64,000 nt of DNA, taken from NCBI GenBank assembly GCA_016271365.2, contig CM057451.1, positions 369,045,501 to 369,109,500 on the forward strand, written 5' to 3'. The position numbers and the translations under genes were made by a program. Below the pieces are notes generated by a model. The model had not been told where the DNA came from, ran no database searches, and saw only the letters and a program-made list of their open reading frames with translations. Of this stretch, positions 42,739-53,640 are shown piece by piece. The stretch is from Neoceratodus forsteri (taxonomy: Eukaryota > Chordata > Ceratodontiformes > Ceratodontidae). Each line of letters starts with the position of its first letter. Position 1 is the stretch's first letter.

Positions 42739-43545
42739 CCTGACTGCAGATTGTTTGTAGATATTATTGCTTAAATGTTCCCAGACACGAAGTACAGGCT
42801 GTGCTGCTTATTTCTGCTTTTGGCCTCCTGACATCGGTCCATTGTGCCTCCCCCTTCATGTGTTTGCTTGTCATTGAGACAGGCATGAAAAAGCACTGGC
42901 AATCATCGGCTGCCCCCCCCTCCCCACACACACACGTCTAACAGCAGAAGAGACACTCTGGAGTTTCGTTTTACCTTTATTTTATTTTTTTATGCTTGAC
43001 AACGGCTTCCTGAAGGAGTGTGGTGCAATAGATCATACGGCTTATGAGAACTGCATGGCAACCGTTACATTTTAGGGATCACGTTGTTGACAATGATGTG
43101 TGTGAAGCCCTTTCTGAGAGCAGTTGCAGTGGGCGTGTGAGCTGACTAAAGAAAAGTAAAGTAAGCCTGTTAAATTTAATTATATTGATGTGGTCTGCCT
43201 TTTTAATGTTTAGTTTTGTGCTGGGGTGCCATGAGTTGGGTATAATTTTGAAAGTCAGTGCTTCGGGAAATCTGCGAGGAGTGGCGCTGGTAGGTGGGCG
43301 GCTTTGATTTTGAACAAGTAGGTGGTGCAGCTGAGAGGAGAAATAACACAACATATTTATGTGATCTAGCAGAGTTTTAGTTTATTTAAACAAAATGATG
43401 GAACACCTGTGGTCCTGTTAGGGAGCTTGTACTGAAACAACATTTTGGGGGGGACGGTATCTCTCTCTAAGCGAGAGACAAAAATGGCAGTGCTTTTCAA
43501 TGAAATTGGGGTTTTTGGCCAATGAAGAAACAGAGTGGGCACTTG
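42586..43545. other. Unassigned DNA with an (AC)n microsatellite
   Basis: An (AC)18-type run occupies 42,700-42,735. Elsewhere I see mixed sequence without coding or transposon ends. Confidence 0.4.
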
Positions 43546-43547
43546 GA

Positions 43548-43686
43548 TATTAAAATGGGTTAGGGGGCACTGTAGGCTGGCACTTTTTATTTCCTGGGCA
43601 TCTATTGAAAGTTAATGTACCCCTTGGCAAGGGTACAAGCCAATCAGATTCCAGGAAATAAAAAGCCCATTTTCTAATATCTGATA
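43548..43686. repeat. Short inverted-repeat element (MITE-like)
   Basis: GATATTAAAATGGG and CTTTTTATTTCCTGG on the left pair with CCAGGAAATAAAAAG and CCCATTTTCTAATATC on the right. A perfect inner palindrome GTACCCCTTGGCAAGGGTAC-like core sits at about 43,617-43,638. Likely a small foldback transposon. Confidence 0.65.
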
Positions 43687-44090
43687 AGCACCATCTCAGA
43701 CATATGCCAGGTCATCTTGTGAACTATCCAGGGTACATACATAGCAATCAGCAGGCATGTTTTACTTTTTACTGTGCTTCATGGGAAAAAAATATAATGA
43801 GCTACAGCAAACCCACACACACACCATCCTCATGGCCACACTATTTGAAATAAATACTGTAATCTAATATGTTATAAAACAATAAAGAAACTGTTTGTTT
43901 ATGTCAATGAACACAGTGAAGTTCAGTTTACAGTAGCGTTCCTTTAAATAATTCTTATCCTATATTTTGTATCCTGGATAGTACAGGGGAGATGCTACAT
44001 CTTATTGCCATAGGAATCTTCATTTTACACATTTTTATACCGTATTTACTCAGGGTGTCCCAGATTAGTTGCAATAGCTTATGAATATAC
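43687..44090. other. Repeat segment flanking a CR1 tail
   Basis: Contains AACTATCCAGGGTACATACA and ATAGCAATCAGCAGGCAT, which reappear diverged at about 44,985-45,030 beyond the CR1. Also has TATTTACTCAGGGT, matching TATTTATTCAGGGT at 44,861. So the CR1 sits between diverged copies of one repeat. Confidence 0.45.
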
Positions 44091-44835
44091 GAAGAAGCCA
44101 GCAGAAGAAGGCCATTTGGTCTATCAAGTCTGCTCATATTACAGGGTCCACAGCTTGAGCTAATGTCCTTTCCCTCCCTCCCCACTCCTCCCATCCTCCC
44201 TACCCATGATTCTTACCTTCCCCCATGCCTATCCCAGCCTCTCTTAAAGTTGCCCACCATATTCAACAAGATGACCTCTTCTGGCAGTGCATTCCAAGTG
44301 TTCACCACCCTCTCTGTGAAGAAGTGCTTCCTGATCTCCCTCCTAAACCTTGCACCCTCCAGCTTAAGGCTGTGCCTCCTTGTGATATGGTTGCCACTCA
44401 GCTTAAAGAGACTCTCCTTATCAACTTTATTTATCCCTTTCAAGTACTTCAATGTCCCAATCATGTCCCCTCTCTCTCTCTCTCTCCTGTCTTTCAGGGA
44501 GTACATGTTTAGTGTCCTCAACCTCTCCTCGTATGCCTTGCCCTGCTGACCAGCTATCATCTTTGTAGCCCTCCTCTGTACCTTCTCCAGCAGGTTAATG
44601 TCCTTTTTGAGGTGTGGGTACCAGTACTGCACTCCATACTCTAGATGCAGCCTTACCAGTGATCTGTACAAGAGCAGTATAACCTCCTCTCTCCTATTAC
44701 TGATCCCCCTAGCTATGCATGCCAGCATCTTGTTTGCCTTTGCTGCTGCTTTCTTGCACTGCGTGGAGTGCTTCAGGTCACTAGTGATCATCACTCCCAG
44801 GTCCATTTCCTCCTCCTCTGATGCTTTTCAGTGGG
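44091..44835 (-). pseudogene. CR1-type LINE: RT thumb and 3' end
   Basis: The 197-residue frame at 44,806-44,213 reads MDLGVMITSDLKHSTQCKKA, MLACIARGISNRREEVILLL, VRLHLEYGVQYWYPHLKKD, RRATKMIAGQQGKAYEERL and FFTERVVNTWNALPEEVI, the CR1 RT thumb. It is open and longer than the same region in the older copies. The sequence differs from the other CR1s here (a different subfamily with an AAGAAGGCCATTTGGTCTAT tail near 44,094). Strongly 5'-truncated. Confidence 0.83.
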
Positions 44836-45540
44836 GTCATGATTTTACCATTTTATCACATATTTATTCAGGGTAGCCTAGTCCAGATGTAAAATATTGT
44901 TTTCAGTGTGTTCTGATTTTATGCAATGCAGCATACTATTGTGTAGCTGTAGAGGCCCACTGAAACTAAGATACCATGTCTTCTGTCAACTATTCAGGTT
45001 AAATATATAGCAATCGGCAGGCATATTCTAGGAAAACACATTGTAAAAATGTGTAAAAGAAAGACCACATTGAAACTACCTCTCAGCAGGTCTGCATTGT
45101 GCAAATTAATTAGAAAAAAATGGGTAAAGGCATCCCAAATGCTCTCTTCAGCCATATTGGCTCTGACCAGAGTTTGTTTCAGCCAGGCACAACTCCTTTA
45201 GCAGGCTGGGTTATGTTTTCCTACCTCTGAGGATGTGCAGTAGCATAGCATCTATCAGTTACAAATGCATGTCACTGTCACATCATGGTAGATTGAAAAC
45301 ATCCTTCTGTGTTGATAACACATTTTGTAAGGAGCCCAGATGGAGATTTAATAATTCTCTGTTGACCAATCCCCTTTTTATGTTGGCACACTTGCACAGC
45401 CAACATCTTGGGGTGGTGCAGATTTGGAGGCACGGTCGCTGTTAGGCAAATGCAGGGCACACACCAGTAGGTGTGTCCCTCATTCCCCAATTAGCCTGCA
45501 TGCCAGTGCCACACCACCCGGGTGAGCACATTTAAGGAAA
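44836..45540. other. Unassigned repeats
   Basis: Begins with the diverged repeat described at 43,687-44,090. The remainder is mixed sequence without coding signal. Confidence 0.35.
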
Positions 45541-45583
45541 GGTCCACTGCAATGCGAGCAAAGCTCATCACATGCAGTGGACC
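45541..45583. repeat. Inverted repeat GGTCCACTGC...GCAGTGGACC
   Basis: A perfect 10-bp inverted repeat separated by about 23 bp, just left of a minisatellite. The arrangement parallels the hairpin next to the 23.9-24.3 kb minisatellite. Confidence 0.55.
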
Positions 45584-45634
45584 CTTCTAAGCTCGCCAGT
45601 GGGAAACATTGCGGCACAGGGGCGCTTAAACTGC

Positions 45635-45895
45635 CTACTCGGGTGCCCAATCCTCGTCGGTCTCCCCTTACCTGGCATAAAAGCCTAGGGAGAGCCCATT
45701 CCCCCATCGGCAGAATGTGCCCCCAGCTTTCACTGTTTGCCGAGAGGGGTGTCCAATCCCTGTCAGCATCCGTTCCCCCCCTTTCTGGTTTCATGTGCTG
45801 ACAGGGGAGCCCAGTCCCCATCGGTAATGATTTCCCCCTCCTTCTTCTGTGCCGATGGGGGTGCCCAATCCCCCGTCGGCTGCTGTACTCCCCCC
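45635..45895 (+). repeat. Minisatellite, about 55-bp unit, 5 copies
   Basis: Anchors of the type GGGTGCCCAATCCCCGTCGG occur at about 45,641, 45,691, 45,747, 45,804 and 45,859, spacing 50-57 bp, separated by C-rich runs. Diverged copies. Confidence 0.7.
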
Positions 45896-46190
45896 AAAAA
45901 AAGAAATCACCTGTAACAAAGAAAACCATCCATGATGTGCTTTGTCATACTTGTAAGCAGAAAACAGTCCCTTGTAGTCTCCGTACCCACCATCCACACC
46001 CACCCACTGTGCACCCTGCCTCCCCACACCCCCCCTCACCCCATACTTACCTCCAGAGCTCAGCGTGACGATCTTTGGTGGACCGTGAACATGTCTTCAT
46101 TCTTCAAAGCTGACCACGACATAAGGAAATGCTGGTAAGCTGTATAATGGAATAAATAGGGGGTTTCAACTTTGATGTATATTTCAGGAT
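45896..46190. other. C-rich spacer
   Basis: CCCACCCACC-rich sequence between the minisatellite and the 299-bp array. Nothing coding. Confidence 0.35.
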
Positions 46191-47190
46191 ATTTTGGAAT
46201 TTTTGCACCAAATTGTCAACATGGGGTTTTTAGGATCCCTCTTCATGAATTCTGTCACAGTAATGATGTAAATCGGTCCTGAAAGATGATTTCACAGTCA
46301 CTGCGCAGAATCACCTTTCGGGACTGATTAACACAAGGACAGTGGCAGTGTTCATGAGGTGGGCTCTCAAAAAGCCTATGTTGCAAATTTGATGGAGAAA
46401 ATCCAAAAAATGGCTGTTTTATGAGCGCGCATTGCGCAGTTGCAACGCATGCTCATAACTTTGTGAATTTGCAATATTTTCATGCCAGATTTTCAACATT
46501 GTCAATTTTCTGCACCTCCTTTTGAACAGTACAGCTGTCATTTTCCACATCCTGGCTGAAATGTGTTTCCGCATTTTCGGTGCACAATACCGTGGTCACT
46601 GTGGGAAATCAGTGTTTGGGGCAGATTATGAAAATGACAGTGACACTGTTTATGAGCAGAGGTCCTAAAATGCCTATGTTGAAAAATTTGGTGATGATAC
46701 TCCATAAAATGACTGCGTTACAAACGTGCGTTGCGCAGTTTGCACGCACGCTCATAACGTTGTGCATTAGTAATATTTTCACTCTGGATTTTTACCATTG
46801 GCATTTTTCCACACCTCTTGATGAACAGTACAGCTGTCATTTTACAGATCCTGCCTGAAATGTGTTTTCGCATGTCTGGCACAGAATAGGGCAGTCACTG
46901 TGCAAAATCAGTGTTTGGGACAGTTTGAGGAAATAACAGTGACACTGTACACGGAGCAGAGGTGCTAAAATGCCTATATTGAAAATTTGGTGCCGGAACT
47001 CCATAGAATGACTGTGTTACAAGTGTGTGTTGCGCATTTCCCACGCACCCTTGTAACTTCGCAAATTTGCAATACTTGCATACCACATTTTCACCACTGC
47101 CGTTTTTTACACCTCCTTATGAACAGTACAGCTGTCATCTTTCACATCCTGCTACAAATGTGTTTCTGCTCTGCACCACCAAAGCCAATG
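46191..47190 (+). repeat. Tandem repeat, about 299-bp unit, roughly 3.3 copies
   Basis: The anchor GAACAGTACAGCTGTCAT starts at about 46,524, 46,823 and 47,121 (spacing 299 and 298). A second anchor with TTGCGCA flanked by inverted GCGTGC/GCACGC recurs at about 46,424, 46,723 and 47,022. A partial, more diverged unit precedes (from about 46,191). Units differ by several percent. Each has an imperfect palindrome around TTGCGCAGTTTGCACGC. Confidence 0.85.
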
Positions 47191-47635
47191 CCAGCACGAC
47201 AATATTCGGCATTGACAAATGCTTGTTAAAGAATGGCTTAACAAAGAAGTATCTATTTCATTATATTAATCAAAACAAATAAACTACTAAGCAATGTATA
47301 TAGGAAACATTCAAAGTGACATTATAGGAGGGGTGATAGTTATGCTGCCAACAAAAAAGACAAAATAAAAAGACCTAAAAACTAAAGAAAATCAGTTGAA
47401 TCTACTGCAAAAGCAATATAAACAAAACCCAGCAGACAGACAGGGTCTTGCATATCGAACTGCACAACAGGAGTATGACATAAATAAAATGTACTCTACT
47501 AAACCTGAATATAATCTGTTTCATACCAAACAGAAATACTGGGAGTCTGGTGAGAAATTCACTTATTTACAATGTGAGTGGGTAATGAACACTCTTTTGT
47601 TCTTTCTCCAGCCCCCCAGATGAGACTTCAATCCA
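47191..47635. other. AT-rich unassigned DNA
   Basis: Runs of AAAAAGAC and AACAAAACC. A frame at 47,396-47,623 has residues such as QQEYDINKMYSTKPEYNLFH that recall L1 linker composition, but I would not call it. Confidence 0.3.
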
Positions 47636-49239
47636 ATTTTCAAAATGATGTGTTCTGGGGGCTCTTTTAAGAATCATAGACTTCACAATGCTTAAAAGTT
47701 TTCAATCTTTTATTGATTTCCCTGATGTTTCACTCTGTTTCAGAGTTTGTTCACAGGGTTCATTTTCTTCTTTTTATCTGTTAAAGGTATACATAGTTTT
47801 ATATTTTTGTTCTCAATGTTTCTTTTTTGAAAGCTTAATTTATAAATTTTTTAGCATCAATACATACCAATCCTAAGGTTGTCATAATCATATTCTCTGC
47901 CCTGTGTAATTCTTATGCATATACAACAGGGTTCAACAAATGATATAGCCTGATGTCCCGGGCTACCAGTTTTCATCCACGGACAAGCATTTTCTGTTCA
48001 TCCACTTGTCCATGGGCTAGCACTGCTTTAATGTTTAAAAAACAGGTTTTGGATGCAGTACTAGCTACCTCCAGTAGGATGCTCCCTGCTCACTCGCTCG
48101 CTACTCCGTCCGTCCGTGTTGTCATCTGACCCACCGGAGCAGTGCTTACTGCTCACATGATCAGTGGGTTAGGGTGCGAGCAAACACCAGGTCGGAGCAA
48201 ACAGTAGCTGCAAGGAAACAGAGTAGGAGCCTGTTGTCGGACTGGCAGGTGTGACACTAAATCCACGATCAGGCTTGCATTGGTAAGTGATGCCCATTGG
48301 CCATGGTGGTCATTTGACAGGACAGAACGGAGACATGCTCTCATCACTCAGGATCTTGTTAGTGAGGAGAAAGGACGTGCTCTGGACTCGTGGAGTGATT
48401 ATGTTTTCTGTGTTGGTCATCGGTGGGAGGACTGTGTTGAATTTTACTCCTAACTTGAGACCAGACCACTGCCAGTTACTATCTTTGTGTGAGTACAGCA
48501 GCAGCATGCAAAAAAAATAGTTTTTCCTGACTTGAGCTATAAAAATTTGTGTGGGGACGAGCACTAAGGCTGTAGTCAGTGTGCCAGTGAAGAGCCGTGG
48601 CAGGGGATGGGAAGGGTGGGAGCTGTAGCATGGAGGCAGTGGTCTGATTCATCAAAGTAACTGCCTTCAGGCTTATCAAATAGAATTGTCTACCTGCCAA
48701 AACAGTGCCAAAGGTGACTATATTAAGGAGTGGTAGGGCAAATATTCGGGAGAGCAGAGAGAGAAGGCCAGGGTTTTTTTTGTGTTCTCCTAACAGAAGG
48801 GCATAATCCATTATTACAAACACAACTTTGGATTGAGTGAATAAAACAAACCCTGCCTAAAGAATAACTAAGGAGTATAACACACACACTACAAAGGCCT
48901 AACTACTGGGAGTTGGAGAAACAGAATAGAGAGGGGCTTAACTTTGTGTCTGCTACTCTGATTGCTGCTGTACGTTAAAATAAAATACCGAAGTAAGGGG
49001 GGAGATGGTCAGTTGGACCACTGAGAACCTGCAGCAGTAAAAGTTGTAGAGGCAACTCAGAGAGCTGGACTTTCTGCAGTACTGCCTAGAAACTAAGTAA
49101 AGGGCAGAACACAAATGTAACTAACTGAAAGACCAAAAAAACTAAGGCAGCAGTAAGGGGCAAATTTGACTAAGTACAGTGCCCAAAACAAAAAGAAAAA
49201 AGCAGCTAATACAAATAAAAATATTTTAAAGTAAATTAA

Positions 49240-49511
49240 ATAAGAGAAGCCTGTGTGTGGGCTGCTGGGAGGGAGGAGACTGTGGCAGACAGTGTGGAAC
49301 GGAGTGGAGGGGTGACTGACCCAGTGTCCTGCAGCCAGCTGGCTTGTGAAAGACACACACAAAAAAAATAGTTTCTAAAAAAAAAAAAAAATTGTGAAAG
49401 AAAACAAAATAAGAGAAGCCTAACTGTGTGTGGGCTGTTGGGATAGAGGAGATTTTGTGTGGAAAGGAGTGAAGGAGGGGTGACTGACCCAAGTGTCCTG
49501 CAGTCAGCTCC
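49240..49511. repeat. Tandem duplication, about 169-bp period
   Basis: AAGAGAAGCC starts at 49,242 and 49,411, and both are followed by GTGTGTGGGCTG, a GGAGGAGA-like stretch and GGGTGACTGACCCA. Two copies, the second cut by L1 sequence at 49,512. An A-run (49,379-49,391) ends the first copy. Confidence 0.75.
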
Positions 49512-49960
49512 CATCTCCTTTTCCCACTTGTCCTATATATGCTGGATATGTAGGGTCCCTACATTTTCCTGTAGTAATGTATATATTTGTGAAATAATCT
49601 TAGTGACCCATAAAGAAGCTTTAGTGCAGATGAGGGTAACTCCCGGGGCTGGACCACTCGTTAAAGCGATCAGCCCTGGCCTAGATGTTATATAGTGCCT
49701 GCATTGCAGATATCTATAAAAATCTTGCTGAGGGATTTTGAACTCCACTTGTAATGAGCAAAAATCTGTGATAGTCTCCCCTCTAGTTAGTTGTCCCAAT
49801 CATTTAATACCCAGCTTCTCCCATCTCTCAAAACATTGGTCAGAGGTCCCGGCTGGTATTTCAAAGGGATATATGGCCATACCGGTTGCATAATTTCCCA
49901 TCTCCAGTCTCCTCTAATACAGACTTCTGACAGTACAACTACCCTGGCCTGTATCAACAG
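49512..49960 (-). pseudogene. L1 ORF2 C-terminal fragment
   Basis: The 88-residue minus frame (49,799-49,533) shares FYRYLQCRHYITSRPGLIAL with FFRYLQCRHFITSTVGIGAI of the L1 at 8.9 kb. The nucleotide match extends over roughly 450 bp. It is inside the hAT transposon. Both L1 ends are missing. Confidence 0.75.
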
Positions 49961-51234
49961 AACAATATAGGAAAATATTGTTTTTCCTGATTTATGAAGT
50001 TCTTTTATCTCTCCACAGCCATCCTATGAAATAATAGCATAAATACCACACCATTTATTTCTATTCAGTTGGTTAAAAATTTCCATTGAAATGTGTTGGA
50101 CTACCACTCGGAACTCGGGGACTACCATTTTTTGTCAAGGTTAGTTGTCCTGGACTAGCATGCAATTTTGAAATTTGTCAATCCCTGTTATACAGCTGTT
50201 AGTATTAATCCTGCATGGTGGTATTCATTTCTGCAATTTAAACAAGAATACAAGACATTTAATATTGTCGTTACTGAACTTATTCAGGCAAATGGTTAAC
50301 ATTTTACTGCTGCCTATAAGGCCTGCCCTCCCTTTTAAATGTGCATCGCATACCTTTCTGTAATTTTAAAGCAGCTTCAGGTGAAGCCTTGTGAAGTGCT
50401 GCCCTTTACTGTTGAGACACAAATGAATGCAATAGTTTTGCTCACTACTGGGCAGTGTCGATTTTATTTTTCACTCAGTGCATTTTGTATTCTATAGTAA
50501 TTTGTTTTGTTTCTTTGGCTTACCTACACCTCACTTTTGCCACAAAAACAGGCAAGAGGCTTCAGTGTACAGGCCATTACGAGAAGCAGCAAGTGTTTTT
50601 CAACTGCGCGACACCATAAATAAAGGATTCAGAGATTAAAACAGCGAGATGGAGGTAAGCCAAAGCAACAAAATGAATTACTATAGAACACAAAATGCAC
50701 TGGGTAAAAAAATAAAATCGATTCTGCCCAGTAGTGAACAAAACCATTGCATTCATTTGTGTCTCAACAGTAAAGGGCAGCACTTTGCAAGGCTTCACCT
50801 GAAGCTGCTTTAAAATTACAGAAAGGTATGCGATGCACATTTAAAAGGGAGGGCAGGCCTTATAGGCAGCAGTAAAATGTTAACCATTTGCCTGAATAAG
50901 TTCAGTAACGACAATATTAAATGTCTTGTATTCTTGTTTAAATTGCAGAAATGAATACCACTATGCAGGATTAATACTGACAGCTGTATAAGCATAGGAA
51001 TTATACAGGACAGAGAATATGATTATGACAGCCTTAGGATTGGTATGTGTTGATGCTAAAAAAAATGTATCAATTAAGTTTTCAAAAAAGAAACACAAGA
51101 ACAAAAATGTAAAACTATGTATACCTTTAACAGATAAAAAGAAGAAATGAACCCCATGAACATGCTCTGAAACAGAGTGAAATGTAGGGAAAATCAATAA
51201 AAGGTTGAAAACATTTAAGCATTGTGAAGTCTAT

Positions 51235-53007
51235 GGCCCAGATATTCAAAGCTTTGTGCGGTGCGCAAACTGTTTGTGCGGGTTTAGTGCAGGATTAGCA
51301 TGGGTCTGCTATATTCAAAAGGCCATACAGTGTGCATAAACTGCATTAGCGCCAGGCAAACCATAATATATGCAAGGGGGCAAACTGAACATGAATACAG
51401 GTGCAATGAGATATTCAGCGACTAGCACCACACTAAGGTGTTTAGCGCAACTTAGTGTGACCCTTTGCATGGTACATATTACCACCCAGGAAAAGCTGGT
51501 CTTAACTCTGGGCAGACAGCTTTGTGTGACATTGTGGCCTTGCGCGGCATTAACGTGGCTTTAGCAACCCTAGCACATGACTATGACACAGAGAAAAAGC
51601 CAGACATGGAGAAAACATGCTGCCCACAGATGGCACCACAATGATGCCAACTGCTGCCACCAGTCCCACCCAAGCCAGGCAGTATGTGGTGACCCGGCCC
51701 CCGGGGGTCATCATGGTAGTGTGGCCATACAGCACACACCTGCAGACCATATGTCTGCGGTGACCAACAGATGCCAGCACACACACGTGCAGCACTGCGG
51801 GCATTGTGGATGTTGAGGGGAGGGTGTACAGGTGGCCAGGCCTCACCATAGACCAGGTGTGGTCACAAGGCTGGGACACAGCATACAGTGCACATGGGCC
51901 AGTATTGGGAATACCCCAATACCAGTGTGCCTGTCTGATCGTATATGCCCCCCAGTCACATACCGCACAGCTGTACATACACCACAGCACACACAGCTGG
52001 CCATGTCTATGTCACTATGAGCATCCCATGCCAGAGGTGCAGCATCTGTGGGTCACACAACAGTGTGACAGTAATGTCCACTGGCAGTACACACTTCCAA
52101 GGTGGGCCTGTCACTGTGTACAGTGCAGTGGCCGTCACTGCCCTACACACCATAGGCATTGCAGTGTCCCTCACACTACTGGCCCCCTTGCTACTGTGGT
52201 ATCTGCTCACTTTAACATGCCCTACAGTGTGACAGTTACATGCACCACCACCACTGCCTGTGCCTATGCTGTGTTGTCTCCTGGGGTACACAATGCTATG
52301 CTGTACTGCATACATGTAGCCTGCAGCTACCATCATGCACTGTCAGACTCACCTACAGGTGGAGCTGTGACCAGACCAGGCCAGCTCCTGTACTTCCAGA
52401 CTGACCTACAGGTGGAGCTGTGGGACCCTACAGTAACACTGGGCAAACTGCATGCAAATCAGGGCATAATGAGATGCTAATCTGGTTGTTTGCCCAGAGA
52501 CTACCTAAGTAGGCTCATCTGCATGTCACTTTTGAATATGGCAAAGTGTAGCACTGAGCAAACATGTTTGCACCGGGCAAATGACTTAGCTCCATGCTAA
52601 AGCCGTGCAAACGTGTTAGCGTGGCGCTAACTGTTAGGGGAATATTATGCAGTTTTAAACACTGTTTATTTCACATCCGCTGCTGCCTACAGCTGTACTG
52701 GGTCCACGCATTTGCTGGCACACACATTGGCCATGTAATTCACTTCTATGTACCTTCATGTCGCTGTGCACTGTGTTGCTGTTGTGGTTTGCACTTCCTG
52801 GTTGCTATATTCAGAATTGTCTTATTCCAGGGCTATGTTTGCCCTGCACTCCCAGCCCAGTTGGCCCGGTCTCATTCCCATGCTATATTTAGAAGCTGTT
52901 TGCCCCAGGCACTTCCTTTTGAATATAGCTTGCTTTGTGCTCTGGGATAAGTTTGCCTGCCGGGAAGTCCTAATATAGCCCCAGGGCAAAGTTTTGAATA
53001 TATGGCC
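51235..53007. mobile_element. DNA transposon with GGCC ends, 1,773 bp, unclassified
   Basis: The left end GGCCCAGATATTCAAA (51,235) and right end TTTGAATATATGGCC (ending 53,007) are inverted. Flanks are CTAT on both sides (51,231-51,234 and 53,008-53,011). The opposite foldback arm shows a single uninterrupted CTATGATTCTTAA, so the duplication is 4 bp, or 3 bp (TAT) if the ends include one more C. ATATTCAAA/TTTGAATAT motifs recur inside. The middle (51,540-52,480) is CACA/TGTG-rich and has a 224-codon open frame (51,806-52,480) with no recognisable domain, probably chance. Confidence 0.8.
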
Positions 53008-53089
53008 CTATGATTCTTAAATTGACCCCCAGCACACATAATTTTGAAAAAAGACTGGTGAGAAAGCCAGTAAACCCTTAACTTAACAG

Positions 53090-53640
53090 TTGACACATAG
53101 AACTGTTAATGGAATTCACCTCCTAATACTGTAGCACAATTACTTATGATCTGAAAGAGATAAATGCCTGTTTCAAGGGAATTTTACCTGAATATATAAA
53201 AATCAAGGGCTATCTGATTCTTCAAAATTATCAGATTTCACCTTATCTGTCAAATTGCCTAAAGTAACTGAAGATGATAAAAGTAACCTGAAATCTCCTA
53301 TTATCCCCAGCGAAATTTCAGATGCTATTAATATAATAATAGGGGATGCTGCAGGACCTGATGGCATATCTAGTGAGGCTTATCAACATCCATGGCCGAC
53401 AGTAACAAAATCACTTTACCTGATGTATCCAGAATCATTGTATCGTGGATCCCTTACAGACTCAATGAATGATGCATCCATTTCCCTTCGAGCAAAATAA
53501 ATAAAGATCCCCTTAGAATGCCCCCCTTATAGGCCAGTTTCTTTACTTAATGTTTATTATAAAATTGTATCCAAAGTTCCTGTGACTAGAATACAAAATA
53601 TAGCCAAACGTGTATAAGACTTTATTCAGAAAATACTCTT
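53090..53640 (+). pseudogene. Tx1-like L1 ORF2: RT start
   Basis: Frames give TYDLKEINACFKGILPEY near 53,140 (the linker block with KEIN and F), then LPKVTEDDKSNLKSPIIPSE, ISDAINIIIGDAAGPDGISS (GPDG block) near 53,340, and a degraded YRPVSLLNxxYKIxSK block at 53,530-53,575 (RIQNIAK-type residues follow). Together with 41,481-42,439 this makes one L1 ORF2 in order, with 10.6 kb between. Breaks off near 53,640 before the catalytic palm motifs. Confidence 0.72.

Larger units (their letters stand above)
47927..50187. mobile_element. hAT-type non-autonomous transposon, 2,261 bp
   Basis: Ends CAGGGTTCAACAAAT (47,927-47,941) and ATTTGTCAATCCCTG (50,173-50,187) are inverted with 2-3 mismatches and have the hAT CAGGG start. 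Flanks ATATACAA (47,919-47,926) and TTATACAG (50,188-50,195) are an aged 8-bp duplication. The other foldback arm shows the uninterrupted site with a single TTATACAG, which proves the insertion. Inside are a 169-bp tandem duplication and an L1 fragment. No transposase frame is visible. Confidence 0.85.
47636..53050. mobile_element. Foldback element: two inverted arms of about 630 bp
   Basis: The left arm is 47,636-47,926 plus 50,188-50,533. The right arm is 50,648-51,234 plus 53,008-53,050, read in reverse complement. Examples: GCATCGCATACCTTTCTGTA (50,344) against TACAGAAAGGTATGCGATGC (50,818); and ATTCTTATGCAT against ATGCATAAG-like text near 50,990. The spacer is about 115 bp. Arms appear roughly 85-90% alike by eye. 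Each arm is split by a different DNA transposon. The arms contain GAAACAGAGTGAAACATCAG-type text that faintly recalls Penelope ends, but origin is unproven. Confidence 0.85.
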
